Source: Gottfriedia acidiceleris (GTDB lineage Bacteria; Bacillota; Bacilli; Bacillales; Bacillaceae_G). Taken from it: a DNA stretch of 64,000 nucleotides. The position numbers and the translations under genes are program-made. The stretch spans positions 1 to 64,000 of the forward strand of contig NZ_SCFN01000021.1 of NCBI RefSeq assembly GCF_004138285.1. The letters are read 5' to 3'. Positions 35,209-43,931 of this stretch are shown here, piece by piece. How positions within the stretch are numbered: position 1 is the first letter of the stretch; every line of letters begins with the position of its first letter. The notes below the pieces were generated by a model that did not search any database, was not told the DNA's origin, and worked only from the letters and a program-made list of their open reading frames with translations.

Positions 35209-35245
35209 AAGCTCTGAGGGTAGGACTCACTCTCAGAGCTTTTAT
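35209..35245 (+). terminator. first terminator-like hairpin after the leader peptide
   Basis: AAGCTCTGAG pairs with CTCAGAGCTT (10 bp) around 13 bases, then TTTA. A further stem (GGCAGAAAG with CTTTCTTGCC, one bulge) follows at 35251-35274. Confidence 0.75.
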
Positions 35246-35280
35246 ATTTAGGCAGAAAGAACAAGCTTTCTTGCCGACCT

Positions 35281-35317
35281 ATGACAGCCACTTATGGAGA
35301 GGCTGTCATTTTTTTTG
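35281..35317 (+). terminator. second terminator after the leader peptide
   Basis: ATGACAGCC pairs with GGCTGTCAT around 11 bases and is followed by eight T. This is a strong intrinsic terminator on the plus strand. Confidence 0.85.
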
Positions 35318-35577
35318 GACAAAAGGTTGGTAAAGGTCACAAAATTGGTTTTATTTTGAAGTTGATTAGGTCTTTTTCTTTCGAATTGATCTGAACTCTA
35401 TTAGGGGGGATATTTATTGAACTTGAATTACTCAGGATGGAATTCATTTTCCACGGAAATCCGATTAGTCGTTACCTTGTTCCAAAGGATAAGGGCTCCC
35501 CTTCTTGGGATATCGTTTCAACTTCGGATTCGTTTTCCGTTATACACAGCTTTCCAAATATGAAAGGATGATGCTTT
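35318..35577 (+). other. spacer with an unassigned 44-codon frame
   Basis: A plus-strand frame from ATG at 35437 to TGA at 35571 has AGG upstream only and no recognised similarity. It may be a relic of whatever gene the attenuator once controlled. I do not call it a gene. Confidence 0.25.
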
Positions 35578-37266
35578 ATTAAAAGACTCGCTCAATATTT
35601 CCGCTCATTACAATCAGGACAATCATCTTACAGTATGATTTATGAAGACCCAACGTATTGGAATAATGATATTGCCTATTATATAGAAAGGACACATAAA
35701 CTCACACTCGATAAACCATGTATCACCATAAAAATACCATTTGACCGTCTCGGCTTATATGAAAATATGAATCAAGTTGTTCTCTCAGATTTTGCATTAA
35801 GAGTGTGGGTTGATCATATTGAGGCATTAAATGAAGTGATTTATAACAGTTCACGTACTGATAAAGAGAATGGTGCTTTTTATTGTTTCCGTCCTACCAA
35901 TGTATTGTTGTAACGTAATGCATCCTTTGTCGAAGCCATCTCGGATAAATTGTATTTATGCATAATGATTACAGTTCAACTTCCATTCAAGGATAATAAT
36001 AAAGCTATGCGCATGCTCTGCAAAATGCTTCCAAAAGAAGTGGAGAAGTTTATTGCCAAGTTTGATTTAATCAAATTAAATGCTGCCAATGAATTGGTAA
36101 AAAAACAAAATATGATTCGTGAATGGCTAAAATCCAGTGGTTATTGTGCATTTATTGGGAATGGCAGCATTTTACCAAGAAATAAAGACAATAGCGGGCC
36201 ACTAGAGAGTGCCTTACCTTTTAAATCCCCGGAAGATGTTGAAGTTGAAATTTGTGGTTTGCGAGGAATGGGAATAAAACAAGGTGTGACAGTCATCACC
36301 GGCGGTGGTTATTCGGGTAAAAGCACATTGCTGGATGCACTAAATTCGTGGATTTACAATCACATCAAAGGCGACGGACGTGAATTTGTGATTACAGATC
36401 GAAGTGCAATGGAAATATCTGCAGAGGAAGGTCGTTCTATAAAAAATATCAATATAACGCCATTTATAAAATGGATACCCAACAGTTCGGCTGAACAGTT
36501 TTCGACTGACTACGCATCCGGTTCCACATCTCAAGCCGCAAATATTATGGAGGGAATCAACTACGGGTGTAAGCTTCTTCTTATTGATGAAGACAGAAGT
36601 GCGACCAATTTTATGATTCAAGACATCAAAATGCGTTCATTAATCAAGCGTGAACCTATTACACCTTTTACGGAACGTGTCAGGGAACTTTATGAGGCTG
36701 TTGGCGTATCTTCCATTCTTGTTATTGGAGGTAGCAGTGAATTTTTATCCGTAGCCGATCAAATCATCTTGATGGACAATTTTGTTCCAAAAAACGCAAC
36801 CCAGGAAGCAAAAAATTTATGTGAACACGAAAAACCTCGCGAGCGTATCCCCCATACAAATTGGGAGATAGAAAGAAAAATAACTACCGATCACTTTTCG
36901 AGCTATCCACAGGGCAGTGGTACAGAGAAGCTGATCGTTTCAACCATGGGATACATGATGATAGGTGATGAACAAATTGATATTAGAGGGCTTTACAATA
37001 TCACATCACACGCACAGCTTGCAGCGATTGCCTTTTTAATCCGAAAAATAGCTATAAGAAATCAGGATCGCACCATTTTTCTTTATGAAAAGATCCAAAA
37101 AGCTCTCGAAGAAATGGAGAGAGAAGGAGTGGATATTGTATTCTCTTCCTTTTTTCCTGGTTTCGAAAGATGGCTTGAATTACCTAGAATTAATGAAGTA
37201 TTATCTGTTATAAATCGAATGAAGCATTTGAATTTTATTCAGCCTGAGCCTTCTGAGCACCTTTAA
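35578..37266 (+). pseudogene. ABC-class P-loop ATPase (PF09818-like), interrupted by an in-frame stop
   Basis: Codons from 35578 to 37266 read one protein of 562 codons, broken only by TAA at 35911-35913. Both sides lie in the same frame: ...CFRPTNVLL* RNASFVEAISDKLYLC... The ATPase half is intact, with Walker A ITGGGYSGKSTLLDAL, Walker B CKLLLIDEDRSATNFMIQD and SGSTSQAANIMEG as a signature-like loop. The family's usual MKRLxxxxRxL start appears here as ATT-AAA-AGA-CTC, so the start codon also seems altered (AAAGG lies ten bases before ATT). An internal ATG at 35950 has no site. Most likely a recently inactivated gene. Confidence 0.75.
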
Positions 37267-37344
37267 TTACGATTTAAGTATTAATTATCTTGATAATCAA
37301 ACAGTTAGGTTAATTAGTGAAAGAAGTAGCTATTAATTAAATAA

Positions 37345-37373
37345 ACTAGCAGCTTATGGCTGCTAGTTTTGTT
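37345..37373 (+). terminator. terminator after the broken ATPase gene
   Basis: AACTAGCAGC pairs with GCTGCTAGTT around five bases, followed by TTGTT. Confidence 0.85.
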
Positions 37374-37502
37374 CAACTAATGCTAGTGGTAAATGCATAA
37401 GGACTGATCTATTTAACACTTTTTTCATTTGGGTGGAACTCCTTTGACCATGTTCCGAGTTAATAACTTACATCAAACTTGCATTCTAAAAAAATTTGTT
37501 AT

Positions 37503-38501
37503 CTATCTAATTTTTAAAATTATTTTCCCTTTAGCTCTTCCTAATTCTGAATATTCCATCGCCTTTTGAGCATCTTTAAAAGAAAAAACTTTATCAATTA
37601 TGGGTTTAATTTTTCCTGATTCAATATAGTTTGATATAATACGTAATTGATCTCCACTTGGCTTCATAAACAAAAATGTATATTGAACATTATACTTTTT
37701 TTCAAGCATAGTTAGTTTATAGCTTGCTGCTGAAAATAACATTGTTTTAAAAAATCCAGAACCATATTCTTTAGCAAATCGAGCGTTAGGTAATCCTGAA
37801 ACGGAAACAATTTTCCCACCGTTTTTTAGAACATTAAATGATTTTTCTAGTGTCTCTCCCCCAAGTGTATCAAATACCGCATCATAATTTTTTAATTTTT
37901 CTTCAAATTTTGTACTTTTGTAGTTGATAACTTCATCTGCACCAAGAGATTTTACCAAATCCATCCCTTTTTCACTTGCAGTTGTTACAACGGTAGCACC
38001 CATTAGTTTTGCGAGCTGAATAGCAAAGGTACCGACACCGCCAGATCCAGCATGAATTAAAATCTTATGTCCTTTCTGTATTTGAAGGATGTCATGCAGT
38101 GCTTGATATGAGGTTAATCCAACGAGAGGGATTGATGCTGCTTCCTCAAAGTTCAAATTTTTAGGTTTTAACGCTATATCCTCTTCATGAACTGCAATAT
38201 ATTCAGCAAACGTTCCCATTTTCTGTTTACGTGGACGCCCATATATTTCATCTCCAACATTAAAACGAGTTACTTTTGCACCAACCTTTACTACCACTCC
38301 AGAAAAGTCATTTCCAAGGATAAGTGGCATTTTATATTTTAGTAATATTTTGACTTTTCCATCTCGTATCTTAAAATCAACAGGGTTAATACTAGCTGCA
38401 TGTATTTCTGCAAGAACTTCATTTTCTCCAATGTCAGGTATCGTCATTTCTACCATACGCATCGGGACTTTTCCATACCGTTCAATAACCATTGCTTTCA
38501 T
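37503..38501 (-). CDS. MDR-family NADP-dependent oxidoreductase
   Basis: A 332-residue zinc-independent quinone oxidoreductase-like protein: AASINPVDFKIRDGK and LGNDFSGVVVKVG in the GroES-like domain and HAGSGGVGTFAIQLAKLMGA in the Rossmann fold. Members reduce quinones or reactive enones. It follows an ArsR-type gene by 40 bases and is probably induced through it, perhaps by electrophile stress. GGAGGGA precedes ATG. Confidence 0.87.
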   Translation of the reverse strand: MKAMVIERYGKVPMRMVEMTIPDIGENEVLAEIHAASINPVDFKIRDGKVKILLKYKMPLILGNDFSGVVVKVGAKVTRFNVGDEIYGRPRKQKMGTFAEYIAVHEEDIALKPKNLNFEEAASIPLVGLTSYQALHDILQIQKGHKILIHAGSGGVGTFAIQLAKLMGATVVTTASEKGMDLVKSLGADEVINYKSTKFEEKLKNYDAVFDTLGGETLEKSFNVLKNGGKIVSVSGLPNARFAKEYGSGFFKTMLFSAASYKLTMLEKKYNVQYTFLFMKPSGDQLRIISNYIESGKIKPIIDKVFSFKDAQKAMEYSELGRAKGKIILKIR

Positions 38502-38541
38502 TTTCTATCCCTCCAAATAGCAGACGTTTCATTACTAGGTG

Positions 38542-38877
38542 TCAATAAAATTTTTGCATTAGCTCTTCAATGTCCTTCACAAGATCTTTTAATAAACCTA
38601 ATTTTGTTCGTACATCAATAAAATAAAAATTCTTTGTCCCTTCTTTACGCATTAAAATTACACCAGCATCTCGCAAAATCCTAAGATGATGTGACACAGC
38701 AGGACGAGAAAGATGTGTTTGTTTAGTAATTTCACCTACCCGTAATCCTGTTTGACAATCAGTTCCCATTAAAACTAACAAGATGGATTGACGAGTTTCA
38801 TCTCCAATCGCCAATAGCACTTTTTGGCAATTAATAAAATCCTCTTTGATTTTATTTAGTTGGTCAAATTTGTTCAT
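38542..38877 (-). CDS. ArsR/SmtB-family winged-helix regulator
   Basis: A 111-residue regulator with the HTH LRVGEITKQTHLSRPAVSHHLRILRDAGVI followed by a beta wing (MRKEGTKNFYFID). The ELCVC metal-binding box of metal sensors is absent: the helix has LSRPAVSHH and only two other cysteines lie near residues 18 and 51 (NCQKVL, TDCQTG). It may therefore sense redox or electrophiles rather than metals; this is inference. First gene of a two-gene operon with the oxidoreductase, with GGAGG eight bases before ATG. Confidence 0.88.
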   Translation of the reverse strand: MNKFDQLNKIKEDFINCQKVLLAIGDETRQSILLVLMGTDCQTGLRVGEITKQTHLSRPAVSHHLRILRDAGVILMRKEGTKNFYFIDVRTKLGLLKDLVKDIEELMQKFY

Positions 38878-38936
38878 TCAATTAGTTCCTCCACAAATCG
38901 GTTTAATTGTTTAAGTTGATGAACCATTGTACCGAA

Positions 38937-38953
38937 AACAATATACTATTGTT
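38937..38953. promoter_or_regulatory. palindromic operator upstream of the arsR-type gene
   Basis: AACAATA-TAC-TATTGTT is a perfect 7-bp-arm palindrome 60 bases upstream of the ATG. On the minus strand it lies between a weak TTCAAC and TACAAT (-10), a natural repressor site. Confidence 0.6.
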
Positions 38954-39000
38954 GAATTCCATGCAATATTGAGAAAGAAAATCGAGACGAATCAATTTAT

Positions 39001-39040
39001 AAAAAAAACGATTTCCACATTTGGAAATCGTTTTTTTTAG
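39001..39040. terminator. bidirectional terminator
   Basis: AACGATTTCCA pairs with TGGAAATCGTT, with A-runs before and eight T after, so it can work on both strands. It would end the small membrane-protein gene at 39116. Confidence 0.9.
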
Positions 39041-39115
39041 TTCATATGTAACAAACGCAATGCGTTAGTTGAATAAGGAATGAATGTTTAAATTCGAACT
39101 TTCTAAAAAAACATC

Positions 39116-39367
39116 TCAAAAATAAAGTAAGAATACTTCGATTAATATTACTAATATGTACACTAAAATAACTAACAATATTTCTTTTTTAGCTATTTCT
39201 TTGGCTAGTTTATATCTCTTTAAAAAATATACACCTAAAAAAGTTGTTATCAATCCAATGCTAGAAGATTGATGTCTAAAGTAATAAGAAACAATGCATG
39301 TTAGGATTATCCCACATACAATAAAGAACACACCTAATATTTTCATAGTTTTAATGCTTTTCATCAT
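39116..39367 (-). CDS. small two- or three-span membrane protein, unknown
   Basis: I do not recognise this 83-residue protein. Residues 10-30 and 60-80 are strongly hydrophobic, and a third shorter segment lies at 36-48 (SIGLITTFLGVYF). AGAGGGA is at normal distance before ATG-ATG. It has no partner gene except the neighbouring small membrane protein upstream, 71 bases away on the same strand. Confidence 0.65.
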   Translation of the reverse strand: MMKSIKTMKILGVFFIVCGIILTCIVSYYFRHQSSSIGLITTFLGVYFLKRYKLAKEIAKKEILLVILVYILVILIEVFLLYF

Positions 39368-39438
39368 TTGTTCCCTCTTATCCTTAAATCTTACATTTGA
39401 GTCTATACAAAAAAAGCTTGCTTTAGATGCATAATTTT

Positions 39439-39816
39439 CTATTTGCTTTCTTTCTTATTTAAGAATGCTAAATCAAAAAATGATATGCCTAAACTTAAGC
39501 CTAAAGCTGTACCAAAATTAAGATCATCAATTTCTGAAAGTTGAAATATATAGTTGAAAATATAATTCGTAGCAATAATTACAATAAAACAAATAATAAA
39601 CTTTAAAATTCGCTTTTTAATTTCAGTTCGTTTTAATTTACTTAACTTTGAAATCACTTTAAATAATAAAAATAAAAAATATAATAGTAAAAATACTACA
39701 TAGCCTATAACAAACTTATTAGACAATGAATCATCAATGTCCTTAACTAAAATAATTGCAATAAAAATTGTGCTTATTAAAAATAATACATTAAGAATTA
39801 AATTTTGTTTCTTTAT
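39439..39816 (-). CDS. small membrane protein with an apparent ATA/ATT start
   Basis: The frame is open from the stop at 39439 up to 39825. The only standard start (TTG at 39726) has no ribosome site and would cut off the first membrane helix. AAGGGGGA lies seven bases before ATA (39814-39816), or four before ATT, followed by KKQNLILNVLFLISTIF, a typical lysine-led first helix. The full protein would be 125 residues with four hydrophobic segments. Function unknown. Translation from ATA/ATT, or a recently mutated ATG, are the alternatives. Confidence 0.55.
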   Translation of the reverse strand: MKKQNLILNVLFLISTIFIAIILVKDIDDSLSNKFVIGYVVFLLLYFLFLLFKVISKLSKLKRTEIKKRILKFIICFIVIIATNYIFNYIFQLSEIDDLNFGTALGLSLGISFFDLAFLNKKESK

Positions 39817-40062
39817 AATATATCCCCCTTGGGTTTACAAAGTTAAATATAAATAAATTATCTCAAATATTAAAAACAATAGTTATTGGTAATTAATTCC
39901 TTAAGTAACTAAGTATGCTTTCGTTCATTCACAATAAAGTTAAATATAAATGTGCTCTTTTTGAATATATTGATTGCTCTATTCTTGTTCATCTCACGAG
40001 TTAGTTGGAAATTACTGAAAAACTGTATGGTACTTAGTGTATAATAGATATGAGGTGTTTAT

Positions 40063-40230
40063 ATGAGTAAAGCTAAAGCTAAGGGCGGTACAGGTAGAGG
40101 TACAGATAAGAAGGGTTGGAATAGGTGGCAAGCTAGTGCAAAAAAAGCAAAGAATGCGAAGCCATATGTTAGCAAAGGTACTAAAAATAAGGGCAATTCC
40201 AAAACAACTAATAATAATTCAAATGTCTAA
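40063..40230 (+). CDS. small basic DUF3934-like protein
   Basis: A 55-residue Lys/Gly-rich protein with GTGRGTDKKGWNRWQASAKK near the middle. This pattern is that of the DUF3934 family of Bacillus, whose function is unknown. No membrane segment or signal peptide. GAGGTG lies six bases before ATG, after a TATAAT-like box near 40040. The Asn/Thr-rich tail is longer than I expect for the family. Confidence 0.75.
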   Translation: MSKAKAKGGTGRGTDKKGWNRWQASAKKAKNAKPYVSKGTKNKGNSKTTNNNSNV

Positions 40231-40360
40231 TTATATTCGATGATTATTTGTATATTCATTTTATATGGCCTATAATACTTTAAACCATTTTCTTTACCAA
40301 GATCCACGTTAGATTTTACCTTATTCTTTGTTGAATAGGGGTTTTTAATTTAAAAGACAT

Positions 40361-40402
40361 AAAAAGAGTCGGATTCTACTTTTTAGAATACGACTCTTTT
40401 TA
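40361..40402 (-). terminator. terminator of the cold-shock gene
   Basis: On the minus strand AAAAAGAGTCGTATTCTA pairs with TAGAATCCGACTCTTTTT (one mismatch) around four or five bases, then T-rich. Works on both strands. Confidence 0.9.
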
Positions 40403-40407
40403 GTCAA

Positions 40408-40608
40408 CTAAGCCTTTTTAACATTAGTTGCTTGTGGTCCGCGTTGACCTTGTTCTACTTCAAACGTAACGGCTTGACCTTCATCTAATGATTTGAATCC
40501 ATCAGTTTGAATTGCTGAGAAATGTACGAATACATCATCACCATTTTCACGCTCAATAAATCCAAATCCTTTTTCTGCATTAAACCATTTTACTTTACCA
40601 TGTTCCAT
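40408..40608 (-). CDS. cold-shock protein (CspA family)
   Basis: A 66-residue single cold-shock domain protein, the standard length. RNP1 (KGFGFIE) and RNP2 (VFVHFSAI) are intact, as is the [10 protein letters not shown] strand. It binds single-stranded RNA/DNA as an RNA chaperone. The ATG with GGGAGG eight bases upstream fixes the start; the frame's upstream extension has no site. Closest in form to CspB/C/D of B. subtilis, which I cannot tell apart here. Confidence 0.95.
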   Translation of the reverse strand: MEHGKVKWFNAEKGFGFIERENGDDVFVHFSAIQTDGFKSLDEGQAVTFEVEQGQRGPQATNVKKA

Positions 40609-40777
40609 TTTTGTTACCTCCCAGTGTGGCTTACACACATTGTAATATTTCAATTTTAACAATATAGATATGAATTATCAAATTTCCATCAAAAAAAATG
40701 AAATAACTAATTAATTTGCTAATTAAAAGTCCATTATTGTATAACTATTTTTTCCTATATTGTATAAGAGAGTATCA

Positions 40778-40954
40778 CTATTTTTTCTCTAAATTACTTA
40801 TTCTTTTCTGTAATTCTTCAATTTTTTTATTAGAAATAAACAAATTATTTGTTGCAAATAATCTTACTTTTTTAATCATCATAATCACTATATATACTAC
40901 TAAAATTAGAATTATCAATTGTAGTATCGTAATGATTAAACTAAAATTATCCAT
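40778..40954 (-). CDS. small single-span membrane protein with C-terminal coiled coil
   Basis: A 58-residue protein: hydrophobic residues 4-28 (SLIITILQLIILILVVYIVI), a basic stop-transfer (KKVR), then a short coiled coil (NKKIEELQKRISNLEKK). The layout resembles DUF4083-type proteins of Bacillus. The ATG at 40954 has AAAGGAG seven bases upstream; an upstream in-frame start does not. Function unknown. Confidence 0.65.
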   Translation of the reverse strand: MDNFSLIITILQLIILILVVYIVIMMIKKVRLFATNNLFISNKKIEELQKRISNLEKK

Positions 40955-41043
40955 TGGCACACTCCTTTTCAAACTCAATCTATATTAAAACCACCTTCAA
41001 CAAAAGTACTTTAAATTCTTTGATGAACTAATCTCCAGAAGTA

Positions 41044-41079
41044 AAATAGGAGTCGTCATCATTATCGACTCCTATTTTT
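41044..41079 (-). terminator. terminator of the DinB-like gene
   Basis: AAATAGGAGTCG pairs with CGACTCCTATTT around ten bases, with A/T runs on both sides. Confidence 0.9.
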
Positions 41080-41080
41080 A

Positions 41081-41569
41081 TTAGCTTCGTTTCCCTGCCC
41101 AAACTCCTTGCAATTTAATTATTAATACAATTTGCCCAATATGATATGCGTCGTGCATAGCTAAACTCTTCAGTTCAAGTACTAATGATCTTTCTCCTGG
41201 GATCTGTCTATACAAATCTTCGTGTTCTGATTTTGCTAGTATTTTTTCAAGTTCACGATGAGTATAAAAATATTCTTCTTTTGTTTTCTGCCAATTTTTA
41301 ACCGTCTCAGTTGGTAATCGAAATGTATCTTTATTATTTTCTGCCTGTGGTTCATTCGCTGTTTCACCTAGAAATCGCAACAGAAGTCTCTTTTCATAGA
41401 ATAGTAGATGACAAACTAATTCCCAAATGGAATTCGTTGCCTCATCAGTTGGTTTCCAAATTGCCTGTTCAAAAGTGACATCCTTTAACACTTTTTCAAG
41501 TGGTGGAAACCAGTCTTCTGCATCCAAACAGCTTGCCCATTGCTGTAACAAAAGTGTTTTTACATCCAT
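41081..41569 (-). CDS. DinB/YfiT-like four-helix protein
   Basis: A 162-residue DinB-superfamily protein. The three metal-ligand histidines are visible: one in ELVCHLLFYEKRLL and two in SLAMHDAYHIGQIVL. Family members include bacillithiol/mycothiol transferases and proteins of unknown role; the substrate is not clear. GGAGGAA lies eight bases before ATG. Single gene. Confidence 0.85.
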   Translation of the reverse strand: MDVKTLLLQQWASCLDAEDWFPPLEKVLKDVTFEQAIWKPTDEATNSIWELVCHLLFYEKRLLLRFLGETANEPQAENNKDTFRLPTETVKNWQKTKEEYFYTHRELEKILAKSEHEDLYRQIPGERSLVLELKSLAMHDAYHIGQIVLIIKLQGVWAGKRS

Positions 41570-41802
41570 TTTCTATTTCCTCCATTCAATCCCTAAACTA
41601 GATAATCCCGTTTACCAAAATTCTTTTGCAGCGTGTTGTAGGTAGGTCACTAATTAATTTGTCATGCCAATACCATTAACATTTTTCTTGATAAAAGTAA
41701 TTTTTTTCTTCCAGCATAACGACACAATCAATTAATTTTTATAATTCCATTTAAGATTATAAAATCCTTTAATTATTAAACGATCCTTCCTTTTACTTAA
41801 AT

Positions 41803-41828
41803 AAAAAAAACTGCAATTAAGCAGTTTA
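41803..41828 (-). terminator. terminator of the DUF3953-like gene
   Basis: On the minus strand AAACTGC pairs with GCAGTTT around six bases, followed by TTTTTATTT. Confidence 0.85.
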
Positions 41829-41848
41829 TGATTTTCAACTTATGGATG

Positions 41849-42082
41849 CTAGTTATATAAGAATTCTTGCATTGATACAATGAAACCAAGCATGGAAACT
41901 ATGAAATAAATATATCCCAATTTTTTTTGTTTTTGTTTAAATTCAGGTATACACGCTAACAAGAACAATGCTGCTAGGAAAAAGTGCATATAAGGGAGTA
42001 ATCCTGACTTATGAGTTATTAAGCCAAAAATAGATAATATTAAAATTATTAATATAAATATCATTCTTAAAATTTTTAGCAT
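41849..42082 (-). CDS. DUF3953-like small membrane protein
   Basis: A 77-residue protein with three hydrophobic segments (5-22, 30-45, 57-72). The middle block LLPYMHFFLAALFLLACIPE followed by KQKQKK matches the DUF3953 pattern found in Bacillus. Function unknown. GGAGGAAA precedes ATG. Confidence 0.75.
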   Translation of the reverse strand: MLKILRMIFILIILILSIFGLITHKSGLLPYMHFFLAALFLLACIPEFKQKQKKLGYIYFIVSMLGFIVSMQEFLYN

Positions 42083-42161
42083 TCGAATTATTTCCTCCGT
42101 ACGATTAGCATTGTAATTAAACCCAACAAAAGATTGTGGTAGTTGAATCAGGTTAACACAA

Positions 42162-42608
42162 TTAATTCTCTCTGATTACACCATATCTCATATCTTCTCC
42201 CATCCATGAACTAACGTCTCTCCATTTGAGTCTTTTTGATGAGATCCAACTTACATCATACCCAATATTCTTCTTTGGACTCCAACTACTATCATCAGCC
42301 CAGTAAAATAATCCTTCTTCAAAAAACAATGTTGCACCGTAAATTATTGAATCATAATCTTCTAGAGGTGGTGAAATGTGGAATTTTCTTACACCTTCAA
42401 ATAATAATTCTATTGCTGAGATATTATTAAACTGTCTTTGAAATAGTATCCTTACGTTAGTACCTGATGACATTGCCATTGATAACTCTTCATCCACGTA
42501 ACTATCTGTCCATAAATATAATTCTTTTAAACAACTATCATGGAATCCTCCAAATAGTATTAAAAGGTTTTTTATATCTTCCGTTGTTTTAATTTCATTC
42601 CATTCCAT
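42162..42608 (-). CDS. uncharacterised 148-residue soluble protein
   Basis: I do not recognise a named family. It has FGGFHDSCLKELYLWTDSYV near the N terminus, a central ELLFEGVRKFHISPP and a Trp-rich C-terminal half (FYWADDSSW, WRDVSSWMG). The FHDS...ELLFEGV...FYWAD pattern is typical of small acidic Bacillus proteins often found beside toxin-immunity or orphan regions. No signal peptide or membrane segment. GGTGAG precedes ATG. Role unknown. Confidence 0.7.
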   Translation of the reverse strand: MEWNEIKTTEDIKNLLILFGGFHDSCLKELYLWTDSYVDEELSMAMSSGTNVRILFQRQFNNISAIELLFEGVRKFHISPPLEDYDSIIYGATLFFEEGLFYWADDSSWSPKKNIGYDVSWISSKRLKWRDVSSWMGEDMRYGVIREN

Positions 42609-42667
42609 TTTTACTCACCACCAAATCATCTATTTAAATGTAACGATTACATGCTTTAGTTCAATAA

Positions 42668-42958
42668 TTAGTTATGTAATTGTGATAAATAAAAGCTTTC
42701 TACTGCAACAGAAATTAATAAAACCGTTAAGACAAAAAAGACAATTGACATTCTTTTCTTACCCAAAAGAAATTGTTCTATCCCCATTAATAACATAAAA
42801 ATTGAAAAAATACTTTGTGCGATTCCCTCATAGAAAAAATTTACAGGGTACAATGTAAAAGATAAAATTAAAAATATGAATAATGGGATTGACAATATCA
42901 TAAGAGCAATTACTATTGGCTTTACTCTATTCTTGAAAAACCGATCTCTAAATTTCAT
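42668..42958 (-). CDS. small three-span membrane protein, unknown
   Basis: A 96-residue protein: basic N terminus (KFRDRFFKNRVKP), then hydrophobic segments at about 14-38, 46-62 and 68-90. The ATG at 42958 follows AGGAGAGGG; an upstream start would sit in the neighbouring gene's end. It lies 61 bases after the next membrane-protein gene on the same strand. Function unknown. Confidence 0.65.
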   Translation of the reverse strand: MKFRDRFFKNRVKPIVIALMILSIPLFIFLILSFTLYPVNFFYEGIAQSIFSIFMLLMGIEQFLLGKKRMSIVFFVLTVLLISVAVESFYLSQLHN

Positions 42959-43019
42959 TATATTAGGTCCCTCTCCTATCTGTAATATTATCAATGTTCT
43001 TTTAAACAATAAAATCACC

Positions 43020-43508
43020 CTAGATTTTATTTATTACAAGCCAAATTACTAGTGCAATTAGAGGCACACCAAAACTCAATTTTATACTAAACCAGTAAAT
43101 TTTATTAAGTTTATTATATTTTTCTGTGTAACCTCCATATGCCGATTTAACCATTTCATATACTTCTTTTTCGGTTTCATCATAACTTTTATCATCACTT
43201 TTATTTATAAATTGCTCAAGTTTTGGGAAAAGCAATTTGTTTATCTTTCGAGAGTTAGAAAATCGCCAAATTCCTTGAAATAGGCCAAATCCCAAGTTCC
43301 ATATTAAGAACAAATTGCTAAATGCCCCAAAATAATCTGATTTTAGATTTTTTCCGAAGCCCATAACCGTACCCATTAACATCATCAAAATAAAAGTTGT
43401 AAAAATTGTGACGATGATCGCAGTTACTGGCTTAATTCGATATAGTTTTTTTATATCTTCCAAAATTTCTTTTTTACTCTCCATCAATTCTATATTTTTT
43501 TGATTCAT
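43020..43508 (-). CDS. 2TM-domain membrane protein, unknown
   Basis: A 162-residue protein with a charged N-terminal helix (ELMESKKEILEDIKKLYRIK), a hydrophobic segment (VTAIIVTIFTTFILMMLMGT), a second one (NLFLIWNLGFGLFQGIW), a long charged region and a C-terminal segment (LSFGVPLIALVIWLVIN). The order resembles 2TM-domain/DUF-type proteins of Bacillus, but I cannot name the family. Start chosen at the ATG six bases after GGGGATG. Confidence 0.6.
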   Translation of the reverse strand: MNQKNIELMESKKEILEDIKKLYRIKPVTAIIVTIFTTFILMMLMGTVMGFGKNLKSDYFGAFSNLFLIWNLGFGLFQGIWRFSNSRKINKLLFPKLEQFINKSDDKSYDETEKEVYEMVKSAYGGYTEKYNKLNKIYWFSIKLSFGVPLIALVIWLVINKI

Positions 43509-43523
43509 CAAATTCATCCCCAT

Positions 43524-43931
43524 TTAGTTATAAATAACTTGTAAATAAAATAATAAGTTTAATTATATCTAACCATTCAATTTTTGTAATTTGGGGGAAA
43601 TTTGCATTTTTCTTATAATTTTAGAATTAGCTTGTGTAAAAACAAGTTTTCTAATTTTTTGGCAAAATATATTTCAAACAACTACAAAGATGAGAGTTAC
43701 TACCTAAAGGATTTTTAAGCGAAGTAAAGAATAAATAAAGTAGAAGAAAATGGTAGAATTGACTTTTTTTCTTGAAATTTAGATTTCATCTTTAAATTTA
43801 GGTATAAAGAATTAAAAATGATTTAAGACGATGAAATGATAATCAATTAGAAAATCACTATGCTTAGATTTTAACTATAAAAAGCTTCATTCACATTAGC
43901 TTTATAATATTACATGTTCTTCTTTTTTAAG
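43524..43931. other. AT-rich spacer, no gene seen
   Basis: Contains the likely promoter of the MFS gene (TATAAT near 43902) but no supported frame. Confidence 0.5.

Noticed and set aside
35437-35571. 44-codon frame after the second attenuator terminator
   Set aside because: No proper ribosome site and no recognised similarity; left as an unassigned stretch.
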